The notes under the pieces were generated by a model. That model had not been told where the DNA came from and did not search any database. It worked only from the letters and a program-made list of their open reading frames with translations. A stretch of DNA of 64,000 nt from DASPJR01 sp035628505 (GTDB taxonomy: Bacteria > Planctomycetota > SZUA-567 > H5-PLA8), in the NCBI GenBank assembly GCA_035628505.1, contig DASPJR010000033.1:1-64000 (forward strand). Reading direction: 5' to 3'. A program made the position numbers and the translations under genes. This document shows, one piece after another, positions 15,208-24,226 of this stretch (position 1 is the stretch's first letter; every line of letters begins with the position of its first letter).

Positions 15208-18200
15208 CTATTCTAGCACATCCCGGTAGTCGAGAATGCGCGGCTTGGTGAAGTAGGTGATCGAGATGTCATCGAACACCGGTGTATCCAGCAGGTACAT
15301 ACTGGCCGGATTGACACAGTAGTATCCGCGGTCCACCTCCACGTCGCCTGCCCCTTTATCGGCCAGCTGGTCCACAGGGTAACGGAAGTACACGCGGTAG
15401 CGCAGGTACTTGGGCTCCACGCGGATCAGCTCGCCGCCAGGCCCGAGGATCTGATTCACCAGCGTGGGATTGGTGAAAGGCTTGCCTCCGTTGCCGCGAA
15501 TGATCTCGTTGTAATTAGAGGGGTCAAAATCAACGTCCTCCAGGATGGCAACTTCGACGCCCAGGCTTGCGTGATACGATTTCTGACTCTTGTACTTGGC
15601 GTCGGCATTCTGATAGTCGGCCGGGGTCGCGCGCGCACAGCGGAAGGGCAGGACCGTCGGGTTGTTGTCGTAGGTGCTCAGGTCGAAATCCTCGTACTTT
15701 TCGTTCAGCAGGTTGTTGTACTTGCAATAATCAAAGGGTCCGCGGAATGGGACCGAAAAGGTCGTGGGGGCCTGTGCCGTGCGCTTAGTGATGGTTTCAT
15801 CGCGCGTGAATTTTCCGCTCGCGACCTTGTTTTCATGCAGGAAGCGGGGCGTAAAGACATTCCAGCTCACGCGCGCCAGCGTGACCTTCTCTTTTTCGCC
15901 CGTCACGACGTTGCCCTTTTTGTCGTAGCCCTTCAGAGACTGCAGCATCGACTGCGACGTGAACTGCGGGCACTTGTTACGGTCTTTCGGATCGCGCGGC
16001 AGGTAGTAACGGCTGGTGTACATCTCGCCGTCGCCGGACCGCGCCACGCGGTCGCTCGTGCCGGCACCGAAACCATCGTAATCCGGGCGCAACGGTCCCC
16101 AGACAGGGTCGGCATTCTGCTTCGGTTTCCATGGATTGCGCAGCGTGTTTTCCTTGCGCGACATCTTGAATTCATCGATGACGGCGAAGGTGCCTTCTTC
16201 AGGCGTGCCACGGTAGATGCTGCAGAATTCATTGCCGCTGCCGTTGTAGCCACGGCCGGGATTGCAGTTGTTCAGGCCGAAAATCGGATTGTCTTCAACT
16301 TCCAGACCGTCGGCCGTTCTGGTTCCTCCCGGCGATGCCCAGCGGTAGCGCACCGGCTGTCCGCCGTCGCCGCGGCCCGGCCCCCAATCCATCACCACAG
16401 GATCTGGCGCCGACGTGCTGCCGCCGGTGTTTCCAGCACGGCCCTTGTCCTGGTAGGTGACGAACCCGCTTGCACCGGCGGTCTGGTGACAGACCCAGAA
16501 TTTAGCCTTGGCTGAGTAATTGGGGCCGTCCGGGAAGCGCTCGGAATCAATGAAGGGACGGAAGATGTTCGCCGACAACCACAGCGAGTTATTATCTTCC
16601 CAGCCTTCTGAGTTCTGATTGCTCTTCCAGAACCCGCTTTTTCCCGAACCGCCCGGGCCGCCGGGCGAGGAGATGCCGTTGACCAGGTTGTGATTCTTGC
16701 TGAAATCCTGGCTCAAGTAGATACGGCAACCCACGAAGTGCCAGCGGAACGGTTGCACCCGGTACGAGGGCGATTCGGGCTGATACGTCCCCGGATAACG
16801 TCCGGGATCGGTGCGTGTATTGGGCACGCCGCTGCTGCCGCCGTGCAGGTAGATCGTGAAATCCGATTCGGACCAATCGCCCGAATTCTGGTTGGGCTCC
16901 ATGATCAGTGAGAAATCGTTCACGCGGTTGCCGGCGCCACTGACTCCCCAGGTCGGATCTTCCGCCGGCTGCAGCGTACTTAAGCTGGAGCCCTGTTCAC
17001 ATACGGCAAACTGAGGACCGCCCTGCTTGCGCAGCCAGAATGCCTCCGCGCGAATTCCCGTGGTTGCCCAGCCGGGAGTGGTGCAATCGAAAAACTCGTG
17101 GCTGCGGTTGTCATTGTGGTGCCAGGTCGTCTTGGTCCACATTGACAGAAGCCAGCCCTTCACGTCACCCGCCTTGCCCGCATTGCCCAGTTGTTCGCCG
17201 CGTGCGCGCACTGCGTTTTTTCCATTCAGGCTGAAGTTCTGCGTTTCGTAATTGGCCGGCGCGTCGGCTGCCAGGTTCGATTTCCGGTCGCCCTTGGCCA
17301 CGCCACACAGGTACTTCATGACTCCGTCATTGCCGGCAACACCCGGCCCCCCGACAAAAACACCGTCATTGCGCAGGTCGCCCTGGCGGCAGGTGACATT
17401 ATTCCAGTAAAAGTCCGGCCGCAGACCGCGCAGCGCGTTCCGCACAGTCTGGTAGCGAAAGATATCCATCGGCGGGGGATTGGAACTCGTGTTGTAGGTG
17501 CTTGTGCCCCACGGCGGAGGAAGATCCGGCTTCACGTATGTTCCCGTCGCATTCCAACTGGCCAGACCGATCAAGCCTGGGTCCGAGTCCATCTGATTAT
17601 CGTTGAGTGCGCCCAGCAGGCTCATCGTGTCCAGGACCGGGACCTTGTGGTCGATCGGCGTCTTGGCCTGCTCGTGACCATTGCCGCGACAGGTTTCCGT
17701 ATCCAGGTCTCCATTAAAGGAGGCCAGGAAGGTGTCGTCATCGCCGTTCTCGTTGGGATCATAGCGCTGCGTGTTGGTGGCCAGCACCAGCTGTCCATCC
17801 CAGGCAGCCGGCAAAACACGGTTGGCGACTACGCCCGGAACTTCGATGGGCCGCGAATTCACGCCGTACATTCCGCCATTCACCGGCTGGCCCCAGGCAT
17901 CGCGCTTGCCATCTACGCCGCCCAGATCCACGTCGACGACTTCCGTATTGAGCGGATTGACGATGCGGTAGCGCAGCGGCACAAGCGGCTCAGGCAGCGT
18001 ATTGAGCGACAGACGCTTGTTGTCGTTCTTGTAATCGCGTGCCACGGCGCCGGCGTCCGGATCGCCGGGATTGCCCTCCGCTTCCTTAATGTACCCGTTG
18101 ACGAACTGCTGCTGCGTGGACTCGCGCCAGACGTGGTACACGCGCACCAGCGCCTGTGCCTTGCGCTCGGCCAGCACTTCACCTCGCTTGAGCACCTGTC

Positions 18201-20871
18201 CGATGGACTGGATTTCATAAACACCGCCGGAGTTGAAACTGAATTCCGTCGTCGAACGGTTGAGATCGGTCTTGTCGATCATTTCGTCGGATTTGTAGCG
18301 GAAACTCCGGGTGACGTAGCTGCCCATCCACTTTGGATCGGTCCCGTAAATTCCGCACACAAAATAGAACCATTCCGAGCCCCCGCTGCCCCATCCGGTC
18401 CGCTCGCGGCTGAACACAGGCACCGCATCCGGGTTCATGAATCCATCCAGGTCGCAGACCGAAATATCCGACAGCTTGGCATTCCAGCCGTCGATGCGGC
18501 CGTGGCCGCTGCGGGAAATCTGGTCCGGGGTTTCCTGCTGGTTGGTGTAGACCATCACCGGCTCCATCTCGGTGAAGTTGCGGCCCCAGCGGTCGATCCA
18601 TTCAATGTTTGGATTAAACTTCAGGATATCCGTGTTCGGATTGAAGTGCGCCATGATCAGGCGGCCGACGGATGCTTTGTGCTGGATGCCCGTGCCGTCT
18701 ACGCTGTTGTCCTGCCGAGCCGTATCCCAGGGCTTGACGACGCGGAAGTAAAAGTCGTCCCAGTTCGTAAACGGCCCGCGCCGGTAGGCTTCGTCGACAG
18801 TCGTGCTGGGCATTCCGGTTTTTGGATCGATGTACTTGCAGGCCGGATCGTATTGCCGTGCGATGAGAATACGCATCGCCAGTTCATGCGCTTCATTCAT
18901 CTTATTCGTTCCGGCGGGGTCGGCCATGTTGTAGTTGTTGATGTAGTCCATGTCGTAGCCGAAGCTGTTCAGCTTGGGGCGGTAATTCGCGACATAGTCC
19001 ACGTCATACTTGAGCCTGCCGGGGCTTCCGGGGATGCGCTTCATTCCCTTGGGCGTAAGAATGTAGGGCTCGACGGTGCGGTAGACATTATTGACGTCGT
19101 CAAAATCCCCGATCTTCCAGTCCGGATCAGCCGGGTTCCAGGCATAGCGCGACTTGAGCTTGCCCGTCGTGGTCGAATACTGCGCCAGCAGCGCCAGGTC
19201 CGCATCCGTTCCGATCGACAGGAAATGCCCGTGCGTGACATTCAGCCCCATGAACATCGCCGCCAGCACCTTGTCCGAAGCCGTGTTGATGTTGATCGGC
19301 GCGCGGTGAATGCAGAGCGGCCGCGCCGAATAATCCGTGTGCGGATCGTCGTCCAGGTACTGCACGGCGCCTTCGGTCTTCATCTTCGGAAAATAGCCGA
19401 TGCCCTTCAGAGCCGTGCCCTTGAGAGGATCGCTTCCCGTCGGCAGTCCCGTCGGCGGCTTGGGCGGAGTCGAAAGCGTGCCGTTGTATGAAACGTTCGT
19501 CGCCGGGCTGCCGTGGAGATCTTCCAGCAACGCATCTTCGCGCGCGTAGATCATGTACGAGCTGGTCGGTCCGGGCGGGATGGTGAAACCGGTCGTCGCG
19601 CCTCCATTAAGCGGCTGAAAGGCCTCGACCTGGATCCAGTCCACGCCATTGGTGCGGATGCGGCGGACCTGTCCCGCCCCGTGGCCGTTGACAATCGTCA
19701 CGTACGAGCCGCGCAGCGAGCCGCGCTTGTTTTCCGGATCGCCCACCGGATCGTCCGGAATCCAGCTCTTGTCGCGGTCGATTGCAATCTCATAGTCCGC
19801 GCCCTGGCCGCCGCCGCTGCCAGTCTGCGGCACCCATTCAAATTTGCCGGTGCACACGGTCGTTGTGTCGACCCAGGAATCCACCGTGATGTAATCGCGA
19901 ATCGCGGCGAATTTCACCTCTACTTCAAGCTGCTCGAGGGGATCGTCCGGAATGTTGTTGGGCGGAAGAGATCGTTCGACATACGTCAGCGCGTGCTTGA
20001 CGGCTTCCAGGTTCTTGAAGAGGCCTTTTCGCGCGCGGTAGCCGGCAATGGCATAACCATCCCCGAACAACGCTGTTTTGTTATCTTTGGGATTAAGGGC
20101 CGGCCGGCCGGTGACGTCTTCGTTGACCTTCCCGCTTGCAAACCAGGGAATCAACGTGCCGTTTTTGTCGTAGGTGTTGTAGAAGATGTCCCGAGCCACT
20201 TCGCCATAAACCCCGCCCGGCGCGCCGCCTTTCGGCCAGTCGTTGGGGTTATTATTGAACTTGGCTCCGCCATACCATTCCCACACGCGTGGAATCAAAT
20301 AATTCTGGTCCGCCGCCACCAGTGGAGGACCGATGACGCGGCAGAGATTATCCAGCAGCGTGCCGAGGTTGTCGCAGGCATTCACATTAATTCGGCTGCC
20401 GGAGTCAAAGATGTTCAACGAAAAGCAGTCGCCGCCGCCGAGGTCGTTGGTCGAGGAACTCAGCGACCGCGAGTAGCCGCGCATCTCGTCGAGCTTAAAG
20501 CGCGCCTCTTCGGGATTGTCGATCGTGCCGTCGGCATCGTCATCGGCGCCGTTGTGCAGGTACGGGCTGTCGGGATAGGAGATATTGCGCTTGGCCCCGT
20601 GCATGTAATCGACCATGAACCAGGGGTCGGTCGGATCTTCAATTTTCTTAAACGCCTGTGTATGCAGCTGCGCCACGGCGAATTCAATGCCGCCGCGAGC
20701 CATCATCTCTGCACGTATGGCATCCGAGTAGCGCGTTGCAGACTTGGTCTGCATCAACATCATTGTGTAAAACCCAGTTGCCAGCGCCGCCAGAATGGCA
20801 AGCACGGCGGCAACCATGATCAACGTCACGCCACGGGACCGCCCACTGTGCAACACAGGACAAGCCACCAT
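15208..20871 (-). CDS. giant GspK-like minor pseudopilin (copy 1)
   Basis: This 1887-aa protein begins like a type II secretion GspK: a short basic leader ending RSRG, then VTLIMVAAVLAILAALATGF, with no glutamate at mature position five, a known GspK trait. TRYSDAIRAEMMARGGIEFAV then follows the GspK pattern. An acidic loop (DDDADGTIDN) resembles a calcium site. About residues 515-560 hold the GspK helix-hairpin-helix region (APININTASDKVLAAM). Usual GspK proteins have about 300-350 residues, so more than 1300 extra residues follow, including a LamG-like region about 1240-1570 (GWLLSMWTKTTWHH to FAVIDEFKMSRKE). The end reads DDISITYFTKPRILDYRDV. It is probably membrane-inserted, processed by a prepilin peptidase and largely external. 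A paralogue lies at 36333-41960. Confidence 0.8.
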   Translation of the reverse strand: MVACPVLHSGRSRGVTLIMVAAVLAILAALATGFYTMMLMQTKSATRYSDAIRAEMMARGGIEFAVAQLHTQAFKKIEDPTDPWFMVDYMHGAKRNISYPDSPYLHNGADDDADGTIDNPEEARFKLDEMRGYSRSLSSSTNDLGGGDCFSLNIFDSGSRINVNACDNLGTLLDNLCRVIGPPLVAADQNYLIPRVWEWYGGAKFNNNPNDWPKGGAPGGVYGEVARDIFYNTYDKNGTLIPWFASGKVNEDVTGRPALNPKDNKTALFGDGYAIAGYRARKGLFKNLEAVKHALTYVERSLPPNNIPDDPLEQLEVEVKFAAIRDYITVDSWVDTTTVCTGKFEWVPQTGSGGGQGADYEIAIDRDKSWIPDDPVGDPENKRGSLRGSYVTIVNGHGAGQVRRIRTNGVDWIQVEAFQPLNGGATTGFTIPPGPTSSYMIYAREDALLEDLHGSPATNVSYNGTLSTPPKPPTGLPTGSDPLKGTALKGIGYFPKMKTEGAVQYLDDDPHTDYSARPLCIHRAPININTASDKVLAAMFMGLNVTHGHFLSIGTDADLALLAQYSTTTGKLKSRYAWNPADPDWKIGDFDDVNNVYRTVEPYILTPKGMKRIPGSPGRLKYDVDYVANYRPKLNSFGYDMDYINNYNMADPAGTNKMNEAHELAMRILIARQYDPACKYIDPKTGMPSTTVDEAYRRGPFTNWDDFYFRVVKPWDTARQDNSVDGTGIQHKASVGRLIMAHFNPNTDILKFNPNIEWIDRWGRNFTEMEPVMVYTNQQETPDQISRSGHGRIDGWNAKLSDISVCDLDGFMNPDAVPVFSRERTGWGSGGSEWFYFVCGIYGTDPKWMGSYVTRSFRYKSDEMIDKTDLNRSTTEFSFNSGGVYEIQSIGQVLKRGEVLAERKAQALVRVYHVWRESTQQQFVNGYIKEAEGNPGDPDAGAVARDYKNDNKRLSLNTLPEPLVPLRYRIVNPLNTEVVDVDLGGVDGKRDAWGQPVNGGMYGVNSRPIEVPGVVANRVLPAAWDGQLVLATNTQRYDPNENGDDDTFLASFNGDLDTETCRGNGHEQAKTPIDHKVPVLDTMSLLGALNDNQMDSDPGLIGLASWNATGTYVKPDLPPPWGTSTYNTSSNPPPMDIFRYQTVRNALRGLRPDFYWNNVTCRQGDLRNDGVFVGGPGVAGNDGVMKYLCGVAKGDRKSNLAADAPANYETQNFSLNGKNAVRARGEQLGNAGKAGDVKGWLLSMWTKTTWHHNDNRSHEFFDCTTPGWATTGIRAEAFWLRKQGGPQFAVCEQGSSLSTLQPAEDPTWGVSGAGNRVNDFSLIMEPNQNSGDWSESDFTIYLHGGSSGVPNTRTDPGRYPGTYQPESPSYRVQPFRWHFVGCRIYLSQDFSKNHNLVNGISSPGGPGGSGKSGFWKSNQNSEGWEDNNSLWLSANIFRPFIDSERFPDGPNYSAKAKFWVCHQTAGASGFVTYQDKGRAGNTGGSTSAPDPVVMDWGPGRGDGGQPVRYRWASPGGTRTADGLEVEDNPIFGLNNCNPGRGYNGSGNEFCSIYRGTPEEGTFAVIDEFKMSRKENTLRNPWKPKQNADPVWGPLRPDYDGFGAGTSDRVARSGDGEMYTSRYYLPRDPKDRNKCPQFTSQSMLQSLKGYDKKGNVVTGEKEKVTLARVSWNVFTPRFLHENKVASGKFTRDETITKRTAQAPTTFSVPFRGPFDYCKYNNLLNEKYEDFDLSTYDNNPTVLPFRCARATPADYQNADAKYKSQKSYHASLGVEVAILEDVDFDPSNYNEIIRGNGGKPFTNPTLVNQILGPGGELIRVEPKYLRYRVYFRYPVDQLADKGAGDVEVDRGYYCVNPASMYLLDTPVFDDISITYFTKPRILDYRDVLE

Positions 20872-21053
20872 AGTGCCTCGCTTTCGACCTGAGCCGTGAT
20901 CTTATGTTTTCTGCAATTACTTGTAGGCTTGTCACATGACTTTTGGGACAAAGAAATCCTTAAGTCGCAAAATAACGTAACGGTATTTTTGGCTGAGATT
21001 TGTAATTACAGGTGAGCTGGAGAGATGCACAGAACGAACAACAACGTGCTGCG

Positions 21054-22013
21054 CTATTTGCGCTTCGCAACGGAGGCACTTCGTCGGGATATGGCAGAGG
21101 CCGCTTTCGTTTTTCGCTTGCCCGCTCGTGACCGTTTGCCCGGCTCAGGCCGGCTCAGCCGTTGTTCAAGCAGAAGCGTGCGTACATATTTGAACGTCCG
21201 CACACAAGCCTCGTCCGGAGACAGATCGCTGTGCGGCAGCTCCCACGTCAGGGGGCCTGTGTAGCTGGAATTCTCAAGCGTTTGGTGGACGGCGCGAAAA
21301 TCGATGTCGCCATCACCCGGTACGCGCGAGTAGCGTTTGCGGGCGCGGATATCCATCATCTGCAGCGCAAAAAGCCGCTGCTCCAGTTTCCTGATCAGCC
21401 CGCAGACATCCTCACCCGATACTTCAGCGATGCCAATGTTCAAACTTGCTCCAAGATGAGGAGTGGCGAATTTATCGAGCAGCGCTTCCAGTTCACCCGT
21501 GCGCTCGATCAGATGTCCCGGTTCGACTTGAAGCGCCAGGCGTTGACCCAGCTGATCGGCAACTTCCAGCAGACGCGCCAGTTCCTCGTCCAGCAGCTTG
21601 CGCGCTTTTTCCGGCGGCATTCCGCTGAGCGCTTTTCCGGACGTGATCGTAACGGCGTGCGCGCCCAGTTCTTTTGCCGCGCGCAGCGCTTTCTTGACGT
21701 AAGCGAGGCGCCATTCACGCAGGCTGCGGTTGCGCGAGATCAGCGAGGGTTCTGTAAGGGGCTCATCGGGCGCATCGCCCCAGAAGCCGGCGGGGCTGAT
21801 GGCGTTAACGTTTGAGACGTAGAGATCCAGCTTTTCAAGCTGCTTGACCAGCCGCGAGAGATCACGCGGGCTGAACTGGTCGAGCCAGAAATGGGGCTTG
21901 TCGGCAACGATTTCAACGCCTTTGAAGCCCGCTTTGGCGATGCGCTTCAGCGCCTTCTTCAGCGGCAGGCGCCGGTAAGCGCTGGTTGAAAAAGCAAACC
22001 GGTGCAGATCCAT
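21054..22013 (-). CDS. sugar phosphate isomerase/epimerase-like TIM-barrel protein
   Basis: This protein of about 319 aa has the xylose-isomerase-like (AP endonuclease 2) TIM barrel: AFSTSAYRRLPLKKALKRIA, AGFKGVEIVADKPHFW, GAHAVTITSGK, LALQVEPGH with a metal-binding-type glutamate, and PGDGDIDFRAVHQTLEN. Proteins of this group isomerise or epimerise sugars such as inosose or keto-hexoses. The start chosen is MDLHRFAF at 22013, where the barrel begins; a GTG at 22076 would add 21 residues without a good ribosome-binding site. The last 40 residues are very basic (RSRAGKRKTKAAS) and not part of the fold. It lies 182 bases upstream of the giant pseudopilin, in the same direction. Substrate unknown. 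Confidence 0.75.
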   Translation of the reverse strand: MDLHRFAFSTSAYRRLPLKKALKRIAKAGFKGVEIVADKPHFWLDQFSPRDLSRLVKQLEKLDLYVSNVNAISPAGFWGDAPDEPLTEPSLISRNRSLREWRLAYVKKALRAAKELGAHAVTITSGKALSGMPPEKARKLLDEELARLLEVADQLGQRLALQVEPGHLIERTGELEALLDKFATPHLGASLNIGIAEVSGEDVCGLIRKLEQRLFALQMMDIRARKRYSRVPGDGDIDFRAVHQTLENSSYTGPLTWELPHSDLSPDEACVRTFKYVRTLLLEQRLSRPEPGKRSRAGKRKTKAASAISRRSASVAKRK

Positions 22014-22112
22014 CAAGCTCAGCCCAATCCCATTGAATACTTCTATAGTATTGTCTATCGGCCAGATGCGCTTCACTATAAAGGAGATTCGGCGTCGTAG
22101 TCATTCGACATT

Positions 22113-22161
22113 CGTCACCCGTCACTCGTCACCCGTCACTCGTCACACGTCACACGTCACC
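22113..22161. repeat. tandem 7-bp repeat, seven units
   Basis: Seven head-to-tail copies of CGTCAC followed by a varying base (C, T, C, T, A, A, C) occupy 49 bases upstream of the TIM-barrel gene and before the DUF2200 gene. It is a short degenerate microsatellite with no coding role. Confidence 0.85.
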
Positions 22162-22220
22162 CATGGCGCACATACATACATCAGTTAACGCGGGCGTAGT
22201 ACGATCGAGGAGAAACGACC

Positions 22221-22571
22221 ATGCCTAAGACCCAGCTTGCTGAGATGAAATTCGCAAAGGTGTACCCGCTTTATGTTCAGAAAGCGGAGCGCAAGAAGCG
22301 CACGAAGGAGGAGGTCGATCAGATCATCTGCTGGTTGACCGGCTACGACGATGCGGGATTACGCAAACAGATCGAACAGGAAAACGATTTCAAAACGTTT
22401 TTCGCGCAGGCTCCTCGCTTTCATCCCAACAGCGCACTGATCAAAGGCGTCGTCTGCGGCGTGCGCATCGAAGAAATCGACGACCCGCTGATGAAGAAAG
22501 CGCGTTATCTGGACAAGTTGATCGACGAACTCGCCCAGGGCAAGCCGATGGAAAAAATCCTGCGGGCATGA
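22221..22571 (+). CDS. DUF2200-family protein
   Basis: This 116-aa soluble protein matches the DUF2200 family along its length: MKFAKVYPLYVQKAERKKRT, KEEVDQIICWLTGYD, FFAQAPRFHPNSALIKGVVCGVRIEEI and DPLMKKARYLDKLIDELA, ending GKPMEKILRA. Family length is about 115 residues, so it is complete. Function is unknown for the family; it has no signal peptide or membrane segment. GAGGAGAAACG-type ribosome-binding sequence precedes the ATG. It appears monocistronic, with the tandem repeat on one side and a short-word repeat plus a REPIN-like pair on the other. Confidence 0.88.
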   Translation: MPKTQLAEMKFAKVYPLYVQKAERKKRTKEEVDQIICWLTGYDDAGLRKQIEQENDFKTFFAQAPRFHPNSALIKGVVCGVRIEEIDDPLMKKARYLDKLIDELAQGKPMEKILRA

Positions 22572-22606
22572 GTCATGCGGCGGGTCGTCGAAAGGTAATC
22601 AACAGT

Positions 22607-22661
22607 TCCGTGGTCCGTATTCCCTAGTCCGTAGTCCCTAATCGGTAGTCCGTAGTCCGTT
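22607..22661. repeat. degenerate tandem of TAGTCCG-type words
   Basis: About 55 bases just after the DUF2200 gene consist of imperfect copies of a seven- or eight-base word (TAGTCCG, TAGTCCC, TGGTCCG). It directly precedes the REPIN-like pair. No coding potential. Confidence 0.7.
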
Positions 22662-22680
22662 AGCCGCGGAGCGGCGCAAG

Positions 22681-22866
22681 AATAATAGCCCACGGCGCAA
22701 GCCGTGGGAAAAGCAATGCAGATGATGGCAGAGCCCTCGAAGAGGGCGACAGACCATGGGGAGCTCGGGGAGAAACCGGCGATCGCACGCAGTCGCCTGC
22801 CGCCCCTACCGGGGCTCTCATCATTGATGACTCGGCTTCCCACGGCTCTCGCCGTGGGCTATTATT
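22681..22866. repeat. REPIN-like inverted pair of 30-nt hairpins
   Basis: Two 30-nt hairpins, at 22681-22710 and 22837-22866, are inverted relative to each other. The reverse complement of the second matches the first at 28 of 30 positions, and both mismatches lie in the loop. Each has eight-base arms CCCACGGC/GCCGTGGG with a four-base loop, flanked by AATAATAG on the outer side. The 126 bases between them contain two lesser hairpins. The outer AATAATAG ends and inverted pairing are typical of REP doublets mobilised by a RAYT in trans; they differ in sequence from the REP of the RAYT at 192-864. Confidence 0.85.
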
Positions 22867-23286
22867 CTGTTGCCCTCCGGGCAAGAAACGGCACGGACCG
22901 CGAAATGCCAGCACCGCACAAATCGAATTGCTGACACCGCTTTCTGCCGCACCTTCGCGACGAAAAAGAGCACATTCCCGCTTGCCACGGCCGAGCTCGC
23001 TGATAAATTTCTTTCTCAAGCCGCGCGCTGAATTACCTACACCCCGGTTCGAGATCTCAGGAAATCGACGGGGCAAACCAGATGCGCGGTGCTTATGTAA
23101 GGCCGCGACTTTTTCCAGGCACAATTTAGTACTTCAACCACACGCGTCCCGGCTGTCGCACGGACCAGCCAATCGGCAGGTCGGAATTCGTGTACCTATG
23201 CGCTCGGCGCGTCTGGTAACGCGTGAACGCACGCGTTCGATGACGTTGTGCCTGAAAAGATCCTCCGCGGCTGAGGGAGGATCGTT
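22867..23286. other. intergenic, no convincing gene
   Basis: No open frame here is convincing. The stretch holds a short hairpin (CCCTCCGGG near 22875) and the ribosome-binding site GGGAGGAT before the next gene. The promoter of that gene should lie here but could not be placed. Confidence 0.45.
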
Positions 23287-23994
23287 ATGGAGGACACGTT
23301 TTTTACCATCGAGGAGGCCGCCCGCATCCTGAATTGCAAGCGGTCCACTGTTTATCAGTTGCTCGCCAATGGCTGGCTCAGCCGGCCGCTGGGCGGGACG
23401 CGCGGAAGCGGAAGCGGGCGAGTGACAAAAAAATCGCTCTATCAACTGCTGATTATTGATCGTGCAAATCAGCTTCCCAGAAAGACTTTGAGAAAGCTGC
23501 GAAACGGAACAAAACTTTTTGCCGGAATTTCGTCCAAAAACGCTGAGGCAAGTTGTCTCAGTATAGATGAGGGGGCAAGCCAAACGCCTGCGCCTGCAGC
23601 TGGTTCCACAACCACTCCTGCCGAAAATCTGAAGCGTTGTTTGCACCACGACTTTGCGGAACAGCGCCAGTTCAGCTTCGGCTGGAAGGCGCGACAACTT
23701 GAACCCAATGACCCAGCGCTGCAGGACGATCTCGTTCAAGAAATGTCATTGGCAATTCTGGAGTACAATCACCCGGCGAGTTTTGAATTTCTCTTCGAAC
23801 TCGCGACGAACCGTGCGAAGAATTATCTGAAGTACGAAGTCGCACGCGGAACGCTCTCGCTGAGCCACGCACGGCACGTGAGCGACTCGCTTGCGGAAAA
23901 GATGGCTAGCCTGCAGGCGCTGATCGATCAACTGATGCAGCGCGGCGTGCCGGCCGAATGGATCGAAGAGGTGCTTGGAAGGCGGGTGGCGTAG
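23287..23994 (+). CDS. excisionase-type HTH protein with sigma-70 region 2-like C-terminal part
   Basis: This 235-aa protein starts at ATG 23287 behind GAGGGAGGAT. Residues 5-40 (FFTIEEAARILNCKRSTVYQ, then LLANGWLSRPLGG) are an excisionase/MerR-type helix-turn-helix. After a Pro/Ala/Thr linker, residues about 145-195 read LQDDLVQEMSLAILEYN and FLFELATNRAKNYLKYEVARG, closely patterned on sigma-70 region 2, where DDLvQEvfLal and a helix with N.A.NYLK are expected. The C-terminal 40 residues are helical (LQALIDQLMQRGVPAEWIE), without a clear region 4. The combination is unusual and the sigma assignment is by pattern only. It has a GC content like its neighbours and sits alone on the plus strand. 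Confidence 0.6.
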   Translation: MEDTFFTIEEAARILNCKRSTVYQLLANGWLSRPLGGTRGSGSGRVTKKSLYQLLIIDRANQLPRKTLRKLRNGTKLFAGISSKNAEASCLSIDEGASQTPAPAAGSTTTPAENLKRCLHHDFAEQRQFSFGWKARQLEPNDPALQDDLVQEMSLAILEYNHPASFEFLFELATNRAKNYLKYEVARGTLSLSHARHVSDSLAEKMASLQALIDQLMQRGVPAEWIEEVLGRRVA

Positions 23995-24026
23995 CGCGGT
24001 GGTTGGTGGTTAAGGCAACAGCAACG

Positions 24027-24130
24027 GAATTTTAAAGCTGAGAGTTTAAAATTTAGATTTGAAAGTGAGCAGCTCACGGAATCGACGTGCGCTCTAAAAT
24101 TTAAACTCTGCACTTTCAAATTTAAAATTC
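24027..24130. repeat. AT-rich inverted repeat with permuted words
   Basis: Left part 24027-24068 and right part 24092-24130 share the words GAATTTTAAA, TTTGAAAGTG and GAGTTTAAA in inverted orientation but in a different order. The centre holds a palindrome GTGAGCAGCTCAC (24065-24077). It fills the gap between two converging genes, so it may work as a terminator. Confidence 0.6.
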
Positions 24131-24226
24131 ACGTTCTGTTCGCCAACGTATTCCGCGACTCACCACGTGCCCTTATCTTGCGTTCGCTGCGCTTACGACG
24201 GCCTTTCTCCCCCGGGAAGACGGCGC

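Noticed and set aside
17191..19491. A long open frame (766 codons) on the plus strand inside the first giant pseudopilin
   Set aside because: It lies antisense to a protein with clear GspK-type motifs and matches no recognisable family. High-GC coding strands often leave long open frames on the opposite strand.
22113..22161. A CRISPR array at the 7-bp tandem repeat
   Set aside because: There are no spacers between units, and the unit is far too short.
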